Positions 36,801 to 50,400 of a DNA stretch of 64,000 bases are shown here, in pieces. Both the position numbers and the translations under genes were made by a program. Position 1 is the stretch's first letter, and the number at the start of each line of letters is the position of its first letter. Under the pieces are notes generated by a model. The model worked only from the letters and a program-made list of their open reading frames with translations. It was not told where the DNA came from and searched no databases. This DNA is from Trichoplax adhaerens (taxonomy: Eukaryota; Placozoa; Uniplacotomia; Trichoplacea; Trichoplacidae): contig NW_002060946.1 of assembly GCF_000150275.1 (NCBI RefSeq), positions 7,608,829 to 7,672,828 of the forward strand, written 5' to 3'.

Positions 36801-39800
36801 ATGACTATAAGAAATTAGCTGAGTCAAAAAAACGTATATACTCGTAAAAGTCTTTTCATCGGGAGACATCGATCAAAGTACGCCCTAAAAATTTTCGATA
36901 TATTGTCATAACCCCATCATTTCATTACTACTGATCGCTAAGATGAAGAATTGAATGGCTGTGTCCAATCCAATTATTGATCATCAAATAATCCTTTGCC
37001 AAAGAAATCGCTGAGGACTCGATAAACATTGAGCACAGCCTAGTTGAGTGACATTTGGTGCGATTTGTTGACCTGAAATCAAGCATGTACATGCATAAAG
37101 TATCTCGATAGAAATGATTGCTAGTTCTTATTAGATGAAATAAAATTTGTAATCAATCTAAAATGAACTATGCGGATTCTATCTTTTTCTAATTAGAGAT
37201 AATTCGAAGTTATTATTATAGAGTTGTATGCGTTACTCAATTATAGCGTTATAATCTTCACAATATAACTCCATACAGATTGTGAATAAAATAAAATCTG
37301 TAAAACATTTCGTGTTTTCAATAAAAATACTCAAAGATACTGTAGATTGCATCAATATAGAAGATGATGTGATATTTGCTAGTTTTACACAACTACTGGA
37401 CTGATGATAATAATCTCAAAATTAAAAAGTAGATGGTGGCTAGGTATTAAATTTCCATATGATCGCCTTCGTAATCTTCAGTGTGTTAATATATTTTATT
37501 CCATGATTCAAGCTGTTGAAAATTAAGCTCATCATGGTACTTTAACCTAATAAAATAATAAAGGAGAATATAAGAGAGTGTTTGAAAACAATTTTAGGCT
37601 GAAACGATGTTAACTGATATATTAATTCATACGGATCCAGCCTGATCTGAAACACGAGGTCATCAATTTTCTATAGTCAATTGATGTACAATATATGAAT
37701 TTACTAAAATGGCTTGTCTGAATACTTATCATCACAATATTTATTTAACTAAAATAAATAATTACCGTTCCATATTGATCTAGCAAGAGAGTATACGAAC
37801 AGCAGGCATACTTTATTCCAACTGTGTAGATAAATCACTCTGTAATGTAATAGATCAATATCGAGCAACGTATATATTTACTTAAGACAATTAAATAAAC
37901 TGCGATGTTTATAATTATTTTTTAGACTTCCTTTCCCTGGTTGATGAGCAAGTTAGGGCAAGAACTAAATTTTTGGAAATTATTAAAGACTTAAATATGA
38001 TCAGGCTGGATAAATACTATTTAACAAAACTGGAATAAGTTTATCGAAGGGTCAGAGATCAATATGATTGGATACCGTTTCAACCCATAGGTTGTTGACT
38101 GCCTGCCGCCGGAGAGTTATATTATATTATAATAGCACAGATACAACTCTGCCTTCTGATATTTAGTCATCAAACTACAGTAATTTATTTTGATCTAGTA
38201 AATTTGTTCGTTGTAAATTTACTTCTGTACTGTTTCAAGAGGATTTCAAAATTGATAAAGGCTGGAGGATAATTTAAGGTGAATTCGATATCGTCAATCA
38301 TAGTCATACATTCGAACATGATTTAACGGCGGATGACAGCGCTATAAGTATAGAGCGGCAAATTAAAGTGTATTATAGTAGTTATCTTGAATTTCTTCTC
38401 TAGGATATTGCATAACATTTTAGGATTGCATTATAGCATAAGGTCTTCTATTGTCACTTATTGACGTATTATAATGCAATTGAAAGCTATTTTAACGATA
38501 ATGCCATAATTTTAAGACCGATAGTACAGAATAAGGTGGATATTTTACTTCTTTAGTAACACTATCAAATCCACTGGTAACATCTACCGAAGGATGATTA
38601 CAATAATAAATTTTAATTTCTGAAATTAAAACTTATAAATGGCTTCCAATACTATTGATGACCTTAAAAAGGTGCTCTACGTTACTTTAGAGTAATTAAG
38701 ATAATTTAAATTTTTATTGTATATCAATATTATTTCGCAATATGCGCATCTCTATCTAGGTGACCTTTTGTGATCACAATAGTGTAAAAGGCATTTTGAA
38801 ACAAGAATGCAAATAATTAATGCAAGATCAATTTCTATCTTCCCGATTGTGTTTGTACTCTTCCAGTACGTATCGAGTGGCTACTTAGAGCTAATAGTAT
38901 AGCACGCTCGTTTAATTAATTAAGTTAGTAGATTTTCTAAACGCACAACTATAAATTTATTTCTTCAGTACTTTCAAAGAAAACTGTGTGTGTTTAACTT
39001 TTGGGCTTTTGCGAAGTATTTATAAAACTGTATCACTATAATTTAATCAATAAATTCAATAGCGATTTGATTGATTGACTGAAATGATAGACAATCTGCT
39101 ACTTCTGGCTATTTAAGATAACCGGTAGGTAAGAAAGACTGTTGTTTAATACCGCCACTTGGAGCACCACAACATTTCACAAATTATTTGCATATCTACT
39201 TGCTTAGAAACCACCTAAATTGGCATCTATGTGAAAGATTTATTAACTATGGTTAATATATAGGACCGCATATAATGCTAGAAGTAATTAATTTAGATAA
39301 AAATGTTGTTTTACTTGATTGATCTTGATTTAATTCGTGCGATGGTACTTACTATAAGGTACAGTTACAATAGCATTTTTGCCTTGGAATCAATTCCTAG
39401 CAGACTAAACCAGCTATGGAACTATTACAACGATAATTATTGTGACAAACATATTTAAGACTATTTTCATACCAGGTAAGATTTTGTGTTAAATCGTTAG
39501 CAGGTCCATGGACTGCTAGAAAAAGATCATGGTAGGTCTTATTCATACTTAAGATCTCGTTAATTATAACCTGTCAAGCGATAGTACTGTACTGTAGTTT
39601 GATCCACAAACAACTCCTAATCTATACGAGTATACATGAAGTAGAACCAATTTTTTTGTAATAGCATCACGGACAAACGGAGAGTGGGAGAGGAAAATTA
39701 TGCATACCTTCTGCAAATGATTCTTCTAAGTGAAGTGCCTTAAAAGCAAGGCTAAAATTTATAACAAGTTTTCAAGCAATAGCAATTAGGCATTGAAGAT

Positions 39801-40903
39801 TAGTAGCATTCAGAATTTATTACTTTTTGTAGCACAAATTACCAGCAATTTACAATACAGGGATAACAGATATGCTGGTCGACAGCAAATAAATACGCAA
39901 CTTAGTACATTTTCGAATTATTTTATATAAATTTGTTAAGAATTGTATAATTATTACGCACAGTTATTAGTTTTAGTATTTGTTAGCCTTTTTTGGAGCT
40001 TAATGATAAGATAAATAATTAAGCTTTCTTATCACTTCGATGTTCATAAAGACTACTTTCGACTTTATTCTTTCTAAATTTGTGCTTTGCAATTTCATTT
40101 ACATAAAATTCAATTGAAGTTTAATATTTCGATTGCTTTATGGCATGGTTTAGAATAGGCAAAAATTTTTATGTCAATAAAATTTTTCAATATCAATATA
40201 TTCTGCAAGAGCGCGAATTTTACTTCTTATTTAAGTATTCTTGCAAATTGTACTTAATGAACAATTATAGCTGATATGCCCTTTAACAGAAGAAATGCTT
40301 TTCATATATTTATAATTTCGATTACAATAAATTTACTAATTGCCAATACGTAGCGTGTCTAATCGTCTTTTATGTTAACCATTGAATTAATTATTAAAAA
40401 TTCTCTATCAGATATATTGTGGAAAATTGGTAACCAACTATTAATAAGTGTCAAAAGTAACACAAAGATACAAGAGTCGTATTTTAAATTAGATTCTACT
40501 CTACTTATTCCTACGTTTGACTACTGCACCATATCATTTAATTAAATAATATCTTTTTTCTTGGATTGCGTTTAAAAATTATTTGATTCTAATGTCACAG
40601 AGACGAATTAAATATTTTGATGTAAGAAGAAATTTATCTAGTAATTACGTGGCGAAATAGTGATAAATTCAAGAATCAAATTTAATGGATAATTATCTAA
40701 TAGCCAATAAAATTCTTTTCTGTACGCGTATCGCAAACATTGCGAAAAATTTACTATTAAATAAGAAATAAGTGCATTTGGAGCCTGTAGGCCACGACTT
40801 CCATAAAATTATCGGGGTGTTTACAAGTGTTATGAATGAGGTCATGGACTTAATTTTTTATAGCTTGAAGTAAAATTCGGCCTGCTTATGAGATTATCAG
40901 GAT
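33856..40903. other. About 7 kb without a supported gene
   Basis: The sequence is AT-rich with no open frame over 77 codons. The one at 34670-34903 (-) shows no family feature. A diverged tandem duplication lies at 36141-36521, listed separately. I see no RNA gene and no transposon ends here. Confidence 0.4.
36141..36521. repeat. Diverged tandem duplication, about 190-bp unit
   Basis: Copy one starts TATAGGATGG at 36141 and copy two GATAGGATAC at 36331. Shared landmarks in the same order include AATATAAAGTAAT, CTTTACGTCATCAAA or its variant, GGAAAAT, AAGTTTA, GGATC and CTACTGTTA. Identity by eye is roughly 75-80 percent, so this is older than the 201-bp duplication near 9 kb. No open frame spans it. 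Confidence 0.8.
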
Positions 40904-43900
40904 CTAATTAACGGTTGTACTGCGTGTAGCTTGCAGTATTTGAATGAATTCATCAAAGCTTATCAGGCCATCTCCATTTTCATCCGCAGCCTGAATGACT
41001 TTAGTGGCTTCTTCGCGAGTTATGGTGCTATTCATTTGACCCATGACAGAAACAAAGTCATCTACACAAATGTATCCATCGCCGTCTTTATCGAAGGTGG
41101 TAAAAGTTTCCTTTATAGCATCTTCGGAATCGATATCATAATCTAATAAAATAGAAAGCACGCATTAATTTTTAGAAATATTAACAATGTGATTCTATAT
41201 CCACGAAGTGAACGTACATTTAATTTTAATTATTAACATTGATAATCATCATTTGTCCTATTTGTTTAATGCGATCCTGTACATATTAAAACTGTGTAAT
41301 TGTAATGCAATCATACTGTAGAAATGACTTTTAGTTTTCTTATAGCACTTTGATTCAGACCGAGGTAGGATTTTTAGTAGTGTCATGTAATCAATGTACA
41401 AAAACGTTTTATTTGCAGTTTAATAGGTACTTATTACTTATAAAACCCTCTCTTAAAAATACTTCAATGTTAGACGAATTTATTCTTGATGAATCAAGCT
41501 TAGAACATTGCTCTTTTAAATGAATTGCAATAGCTTTTAAATACTTTGTCTCTTAAAGTACTGTTCGTCAGTTTAAAGATAATTCAATACTATCACTAGT
41601 CATTTTTAATTCATACTTAAATGATTTCCTCTAGTTATAGTCATTTAAAGCGATTGTAATCGCTTCTGGGAACCTTCTAGACGATAGAATTGACACTGCA
41701 CTACGTTATACTTTATAATCGGAACAAGAAAACAATTGATAGCGATAGTTGATGATATTTTAACCATATTAGCTAGGATTCAGGTATAACAACATTATAT
41801 TTAAACAACTGAAGTCTATTTTATTTAATTACTTACTGATTTATTACGTTGAATCATAGCAATAAACTATGCTATATACTGGGCAATAGACAACTTAGCC
41901 ATGGTTGCTAGTATACATATAAATAGTGCTTCAGAGTAGTCTAAAGTTGATTAAACCCAATATTATCCAAAAATTAAGCGCATTTTACATCTAGCTGTCC
42001 AATTTTTAACATGCAGCTAGGGATTCTAATTTTAACTATATTGTATTCTAAATAAGTCACGTTAGGTACAGTATTCACGTTTTGAAATATAATATTACTA
42101 AAAGTTGATTTGACTGTTATCATCCAAATACAAAATTATTTTACTGACTACCGATACCTTAAAGTTGAAACTGAATGCATCGAAATTAATCGCATCTAAA
42201 ATTTAGGATATGGTGTATAGCTATTAATAACATACTTTTCTTGGTATAACGCTATAAGAGACTACAAAGAAAAGAGAGTGATGATGAGATTATTATACTA
42301 GATTTCGCATAACAGTACGATAATTGTGATGTACTGTAACATAAAGGATATTGCCCCATATTACAGGTAAACTATTTACGTTGTTTTTCTCTACAAAAAT
42401 TTCATTTTTTCGTTGTGTCTTTAGTCCTTTGTTATGTTATACTGTGGTAAAGTACACTGCTTAATTTTGTTCACTAAGCTATTCCACTCTTTCGAGTACA
42501 TAACATATCTAGAAATCGACTTCCTATTATGGTATTTCAATATGCTTTTAACTTTGATCTCCATAGTAATTCCACTTGAATTGTGATATATTCATAGATA
42601 TAGGATAATGATGAGCGACAATACAAGCAAAGATATAGCGCATTTTACAATGGCTGCATTGTAAAATCTTACTAATATTCAATTCAGAAAAGGATCAAGA
42701 AGTTTAAGAAAAGAGATTTAATCAAAGCATCACGCAACTGTTAAAATAGATAATTCCATAAATTCGATCATTATTTAGTTGTTATAGGATAATGGACTAC
42801 TTCAGTCGTATTTAATTTTTTCCATGATTTACCATAACCTATTTGTTGTTACAATTAACTTCATTAGATTTCAATGTAGTAACAATGAGCATAAAGTAGA
42901 TCAACAACAACCATTGACTATACTTTCCGCCTGCTAGATCTAGGATTATCTATATTATAGCATTGATGAAAAAATTGTTTCCTTGCATACGTAAACACTT
43001 TTCGGAATCATAAATTGTAAAAGTGAATGATCATAAAATCATTACTTAGCAAAGAATAGTTATAATTTATAAGAAACTTAGAACTATTCGTTTATGTTTT
43101 TCATCAATAATTGAACTTAAACCCGACTCTCAAATTTATACTTTTATCTGATGTAGAAGTTTATAACTCTTAAAAGCATGTATTCAAATAATTGTAATAG
43201 TATAAAATAAAGGGGTTATGACAACAAAATAATCGATATATCTTGAATAGAATGTTTTTAATTCTGTAATCTAGTTTGTTAATAAGGAAGAAAATTGCTC
43301 CCTTTCAAAATAAATTTTGCAATCCGTGATATCGAGACGATATTTCGAGACAGCTAGTTCTATTTTGAAAATTATTTGACTTAAAAAAGATTTTAATTTT
43401 AGGAAAAAAGTTATAGCCTTAACAGAAGCTGTTTTGGAACTTGTTCTATAGTCAATAAATTAAATCCAATCATCCATTTCAGTAGAAAATTACCGAATTT
43501 ATATCCGGAAATGATACTATTTTGAAATGATAATAAACTGGTAAGTCATAGAATTATAATTACAGTTATAAGAGAGGTAACATCAAATTTTAAATTTAAG
43601 TAGAGCAGTAAATGATAGATTTAGATTACTTTCATGCTTCACTAAGAACTGGCTCAGCTGATTTAGAACCGAAAATCTAAGAAAAGAAAACTTGACTTCT
43701 TGTAAGGGAAAATCTAGCAAGGAAGTAAATAGCTGAGTCATGCGGAAAATTTATTGAACATAGTTACAAATCCAGCTTTAGTCTACAAAAAGTATCTTTT
43801 TTACTCGCGATAGAAGTGAGATAAAGCTCATCCTACAGAGTAAATAAAATTAGAATATAAAAGCCATACTAGCATGAAATGTATTTAAAATCAGTAAACA

Positions 43901-44492
43901 TCAATTTAAATAATATTAAGTGTTCAGAATAAGATATTGTCGTGATTGTAAAATTATCTCAGAATAATAAATGACCGGAATGTATGTGTATAATTTATTA
44001 GGATATTCTAATTTGGCCATGTCGTGTAACTGCGATAATCTAACAGCAAGTAAAGTTCATCATGCTATAAAGTAGATCAAATTTAGTTCTTATATCAGAG
44101 GATGGAGATATAAAAATTGTAAATCGTCTTGTATCTTAACGACTTAACGTACTCAGTAATGAATCCATAAATTTTGCCTATGGGCATACCAGGCTAGCTA
44201 TTATACAGTAAACTTAAGTAAAAGATCCTTACTAGCTAAAAAAAACGGAAAACTAACCTGAATCAACGTTAATCAGCCAGTTCAAGAGTTCATCTTGACT
44301 AATTAAACCATCACCATTTTTATCAATGTCCAAAATGACATCATTCAGTTTTTTATCAGCCCAGTTTTGATTTAAGTTTTGTAACACAGTTTTTAGTTCC
44401 GAATGGGATAGCATTCCATCTCCATCAGAATCTAATACCTGGAAAACTTCTTTAACACGTTTAACTTGATCAGTTTCAAATTTGTCCATCAT
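40904..44492 (-). CDS. Calmodulin-like protein with four EF-hands
   Basis: A two-exon gene: exon 1 is 44492-44258 and exon 2 is 41142-40904, separated by a 3.1-kb intron that falls between the second and third EF-hand. Phase 1 joins cleanly (GTT GAT TCA G to AT TAT). The product has 157 residues, near calmodulin (149) in size. The four calcium loops are all canonical: DSDGDGMLSHSE, DKNGDGLISQDE, DKDGDGYICVDD and DENGDGLISFDE, each with Asp at 1, Gly at 6 and an acidic residue at 12. The linker and helices differ from true calmodulin, which is nearly invariant in animals, so this is a calmodulin-like or troponin C-like sensor. Target unknown. The tail TRSTTVN carries no obvious lipid or anchor signal. 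Confidence 0.93.
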
Positions 44493-47400
44493 TGCCTTGC
44501 TTTGAATTTGTTATTTGGGAAAATTTTTGCTAACTGTAAGAATCATACGATCAAAAAAATAATCCTTACATTTTATCTAAGTAATGGTTACGGTATCAGT
44601 TTAATCATGTGAAACAGTTTAATTTAAGTGAATCAATCAGTAAATGAATATAGATTCCGTAGAATAAGCATACTAATTGAGATATGAAAACAAAAAGTGA
44701 AAAACTGAATTCTAATCTTAAAATCAATCGACTATCATTTAATTTCGAATTTCGTATCATAGCTAAACAAAAATGGATCCATTTTCTCAATAATGGAAAA
44801 AGGGTTTGCTCTATCGTTGTCGATGGATGGAGACTAAATAAAATGTAGACAATCTACGATGTCGCAGACAGTTATAAGCTAAACAATAGATTTCCTCCCT
44901 TTTATTTATAGGCCTTCAGAATAGACTAATAAGTTAGTTGATAATCATTCAGCTAAGTCATCATCATCTCTATTTTTAGATATTATACAATTAGTCGTTA
45001 AAAATGCCTTCAATAATGACTGAAGGTAATTAGGATGATAGATCCCAAAAATAAATAGTGTAAAGGTTTAGTAATTATTATCATAGAACTTGATCATCTA
45101 CTTACGGGTATTACTGATTAAATGATTACTTTGATGATCGCTCTCTAATGATAATTGTATTGAACTATAGTAGATGTTTCTATAAATGATTTGAGTGCTT
45201 TAATGCCTATATTATGTTAATTATGTCAAGAAACAAAAAGAATTTAACATAAGGATGCCATTAATTATCTAATGGGATCGACCGAACTATTTTCGTTTGC
45301 TAATGGCTACCCTTGCGGTTATGTAAATTAATGTCTATAATAGTAGCTATAGATTAAAGCACTAGCCATGATAAAAGTAATATTGAACTTAGCTGTTGGC
45401 TATGGAGCTTATTGTGTTAACTAATATGATTTTCTATCAATCATCCTATTGAATTTAAATTTCCAAGACTATCTATTTGTATTATTTAGAGCACAATACA
45501 ATAAGTGCAAGCAATACATAGAAAATAAAAATAAAGAATAGCCAATAGGTTGATGAGAATTTGATTTTATTGCTATCAGTTCTATTTGCTACGATTGCCT
45601 TCAAAAGCAAATTTATAAAGCATAATGATTAACTAAAGAGAAGAAAGTTTCTTCCTGTAGACATAAACAGTCATATTAAGCTTAATTTTTATTCTTTTGA
45701 CAAATTTTAGCTTTTATCAAGACCTTTATTTTCTTCCAGTAATTACGATAGGTATTTTAACGCTGCTGGAAATGAAAAGGTTTCAAGTTGATAAAAGATC
45801 TCTAGAAATACGCTATTAGTCGTTTGTAAACTATTGTTACGGTGTTGCCTTGTCATCAGGATAGTTTTATAAGTACAGTAGTAGCTATTATGGAGAATAT
45901 CCATATTTGTAGTGCTAGGTAAGATAAGTAATGCCTTAACGTGGATGTTGTTTGTAATAGTTCATTACATATTTGATATTGATTGTTATTGTGTGACAGA
46001 TAGCAGTAAGATGATTCAAGTTCTAGTTGATGATAGTTGAATTAGACAACCTACGAGCTTAGATTAAGATTAAGTATGAGTAAGAGATTCAAAATATTTA
46101 CTGATAGAAAAGCTATGTAAGGAACATCGCAGTTCGAGATGTTTCTCCTAGTAAGGTATAATAATAATACTGTTGTTTACAAATTAGACGGTTCCTATAT
46201 AAACGGGAACATTTGAGTTGAGAGTGCTGGTAAAAAGTTGTAGATGTATCTTTGCTAAAAAAAGTTTTATCTTTACAGTCTTTTGCTATGTGTGTTTAAC
46301 GTTAAGTAAAAGGGCGTTTAAGTCAGTAGCTACTTATAGACTTTTACTGTACGTTACCTTGTCGCAGAAGTGAAATTGTGACAACTATACATTTTATCGT
46401 CTGACATATTATCAAAAATGAAATTTTAGAATCAAAAAACTGTATACGCTTATGTTTAAGTCTAGATTTCGAACGAACTATTGCAATTTAATATCTACAT
46501 TAATGTAATTGAAAGTGGTAAGTAAAGATAGGAATGCCGCCGATTAATATTCAACACGCAATCATTTTGATAGATTAATCGATCTATCATATACGACAAA
46601 TAGAAAAATGACGGCCGATAATACAGTGGCTGTTGACCATCTAAAATGCTCAAATAGCTTTTATACTAGTCAGAAACAAAGTGCAATTAAAATTGTAGAT
46701 ATTAAATTAATCCAGCTAGAGAACTATCAATAGTTTAAGAAGATATTTAATAAATCTCTAAATTTTTGACTTCTATCTAGTCTGAATACTATGCTAGGTA
46801 CAGCAGGAAATATATCTGTCGGCGTCGATAGTTTTTCTGAATAAATCCACTTACTTGACTAATTATAGCTTACTGATATACTATTCCACGCAAGTAAAAT
46901 TGTAAGGAAAGATATGTAATTATTGTAAAACTTAAACTGAATCCGATAATATCTCATGTGTGTATCATTATCCTATAATAATAATTATAATAATTAATCA
47001 TGATTTTAGGTACTTTGCAACTAGGCTGTTAGTGGACCTGAGTCCAGCGTTTAGAACATCTAGATCGCCGCCAAATACCATTTGGTATTCCAACTTAATA
47101 TTTTGAGATTCTTAAAGCTAAGGATCTTACATCCTTTTCTATTTGTATCTTACACTATATAATACTGCCATAAGAATAATCAAAATCGGTGAACATCGAA
47201 AGTAATTATTGATCAGACTACTACAGCAGAAGTTATTGTCACATGGATAACATTGCTGAAACGGCTGTTTACCTGTATAGCTTGTACTATTTGAAAACTT
47301 AATCTATTCTCGTAAGAAACCACAATAGAAGAGATGGCATACCGGTGTATTATGCTTTAGTATATATCTTAGTTGAATTGATTGGCAATTAAGGTTATCC

Positions 47401-50400
47401 TTAATAATAATCTTTAGTAAAAGACGATAACGCTGGTGTTGATAAACATTATCATTTATTCTTATTACGACAGTTTTCCCATCCTCTCGAGTATGAGCTT
47501 TAGCTGCCGCTGATATTACAGTATTCATCGAAAATGTACCGCTGTATGAACGCATGCATGTATTTTTGCTATAGGAAAACATTGACGGTGATTTTTTTCA
47601 TCAGATCTACGTTTCTCATCATCTCGTCGTACATTTCCTATCACTATCACTGTTATGTATTTGCGTTCCATCATTTTGAATGCACAAACTAAATTATCTG
47701 TGACGTTACTTTATCAAAACAGTAATATGAGAACAATTATAGGATACAATTTTCTGAGTTACCACGCTTTAAGTCAAATTTCTTGCTCAAGTTCTGATTT
47801 TCAAATCGGCAAGTCTGAAATTTGCCTTATTATGACACTTAAAGGTATTATTTTTAAATTGCATTAAAATGCGTCCACTATAAGGTACCGGGGTAACAAT
47901 CCACACTATACCCCGTCCATAGTATGTCTGATATAATAAAATCTAGTAAACTGTTGTTGTAAAATCATAATAACCAATAATCTGCGGATGTACTTTACTT
48001 TTTCTCTCATGAGGGAATTTTAACGTATTTGATTATCTAGATGCCAAGGCACAATTCTAATGAATCTGTAATATCTAGAAATGCAACTTTTTTCTAATTC
48101 ATTCACTTATATATCAATTAAAATAAATTCCCAATTGATAGCATCGATAGTCGACAATTTTAATGTTGTTCTTTTGTCTTACAGAGAAATTTACTCGTTA
48201 ACTATGTAGTTTGGTGAAGGTAACATTTAAACTAGTGATTACTTTTATTATTAATTTGAACTAAAGTGCTACATCTTGGTTTCATTCTCCCTAAATGATT
48301 TATTTAAATATTGCGGCAAAGAAGGTACCTTCTGAACTTGTCAAAGCGATTAAGTAAATTTTAACATCGGATTAGTTTGATAAAATAAAAGATAGGCTAG
48401 ACAACATATCGTATGAATTTCACTCTAAAATTCAAAATATAGCTAGCATACATTAGGTAGCATTAACTAGAACAGGAATTGATACAATAGCAGTTTAATT
48501 ATCATTATATGTCACAGTGTTGTAGTCGTAATGATCCACCTGCGAAGCACAGGGTATTTTTTAACTTAATAAAACTCGTAATTTCTGAACTATCTCAACT
48601 TTCAGTTAAAATGACAAAACGACGGAATCATTGAAACGAAACATGAAGTAGGTATATCAAATGATGCTTCCAAATAAAATGACACTTAATTCGAATTAAG
48701 AAGTTCCTAACAGTAAATAAAAGAGGGATGTACGTGAAACCAAAAACTAAGGCTTTAAGCTAAATATTGTAATATAGATAGCAATTTCACGATAAATTCC
48801 AAATTGGCATTTAATTTAGAGTTTGATGGAATAGTTACTAAAACGTTTGGAAGTCATCTAGGTCGATTTAAAATGTGATGTGCTATCATTTTATGACAAC
48901 ATAAAGTTCTATGCCAACATTTTATATTAAAGCAAGATTAACTGTGCTATTGGACAGAAGTCACGATGCAGACTAGAGAAGCATCTTTCTTTCAGTAATT
49001 GACAAGGACATAATATTCTAAATACCAATAAGCTCTAGTGTAAGAAATAAATATTACTATAGCCGTCATATTCAGTGCGAAGATTACGTCAATTCAGATA
49101 CAAATTAAAGCGATACCCAAAAGAAATTAGATATCAAATTGGTTAAAAATTTGAATTGCATTAAATCGAGACCCAAGTAATGTTGTATATCCAATTCATG
49201 CTTTTGCTTACCCAATAATTCACGTCAGTAAGGTAAATTTTTTAATACACAGTAAATCCCATAGTTAATCCATGCCATTTACAACAAATAATCACAACAT
49301 CACATGTCAGTATATCATATAACATGAATGATGGTGATTTCTTATGGTCCTTTCTAAAGTACTCGTAACCTGATTGCCTTCATACTGTTATTAAGAATAC
49401 CGTAACGGTATTAATTAGAGTGGAGATATAGCGGAGATAAATGGTTCATGATCTTTTAATCTCCGTTAATTAATAAATGCTAGCATTGGTTGATGCAGAC
49501 ACTTTTAAGTTTTCAACCGCCGCGGCAAATTGTTTCCTTTAGGAAAAAGAAAGAAGCTAATAATTAATATTCTAAGGAAGCCTTGCTTTAACTATCGTAG
49601 TTTATAAGTTTATTAGTCGAATAGGGTATAATCGATAGTAAGGTATTGTATTAGACCAGTTCCAAGAGGTAAATTAATACACGGTCGGGGTTGATTTAAT
49701 AGATTCATTTTCAGTTACAATTATTTACTGTACTTTGTATCATGATATACTTATATTATCGATATTGAGATGTTTAGAAATAAAAAAAACATATGATCAT
49801 TTAAATATAATTTGCCGTTAATATTAAACATAGTTCTGACCTTGTCTTCAAAGGGATGATCTGTGAGCCGCTTTCATTCAATTAACATTAAGTTTGCATC
49901 TTCAACTAAATATATACCACAACTATTGATTCAGATTACTTAAGTTTATTAAACCTATAGGCATAACTGTCCTTCCCTTTAAAAATAGAGTTGATTCTTT
50001 CCCTATTTAAACTTTATCTTCTTTAAAATGAGTCTCCCACCTCCTCATTAAGATATACGTTCAATATTGATTAGACAATTAGAAGATGTGAATGCATTTA
50101 AAATAAAAAAATTTATTAATGAATAATTTAATAAATTTGCTGATAGCCTCAAAGATTAACTCACCCAGATATGATGAATATACACTTAAACTAATATGAA
50201 TAATTTATTATATCTTTTTGATTGCATATCTTAAATTTCCATCTGTTCTACAGTTGATTATATTCTATAACAATAATTAATATTGTTTTGATCTAATACT
50301 ATAAAGTTCATCACCTTCAATTAGATATTTATATTACACGTGCTTTTCACCGGAAAGGATGTACTTTATTTTTTATCTTTTAAGATCTCTTTGTGACTTC

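Noticed and set aside
47304-47582. 92-codon minus-strand frame as a possible exon
   Set aside because: Exon-like start, but no family and no partner exons found nearby.
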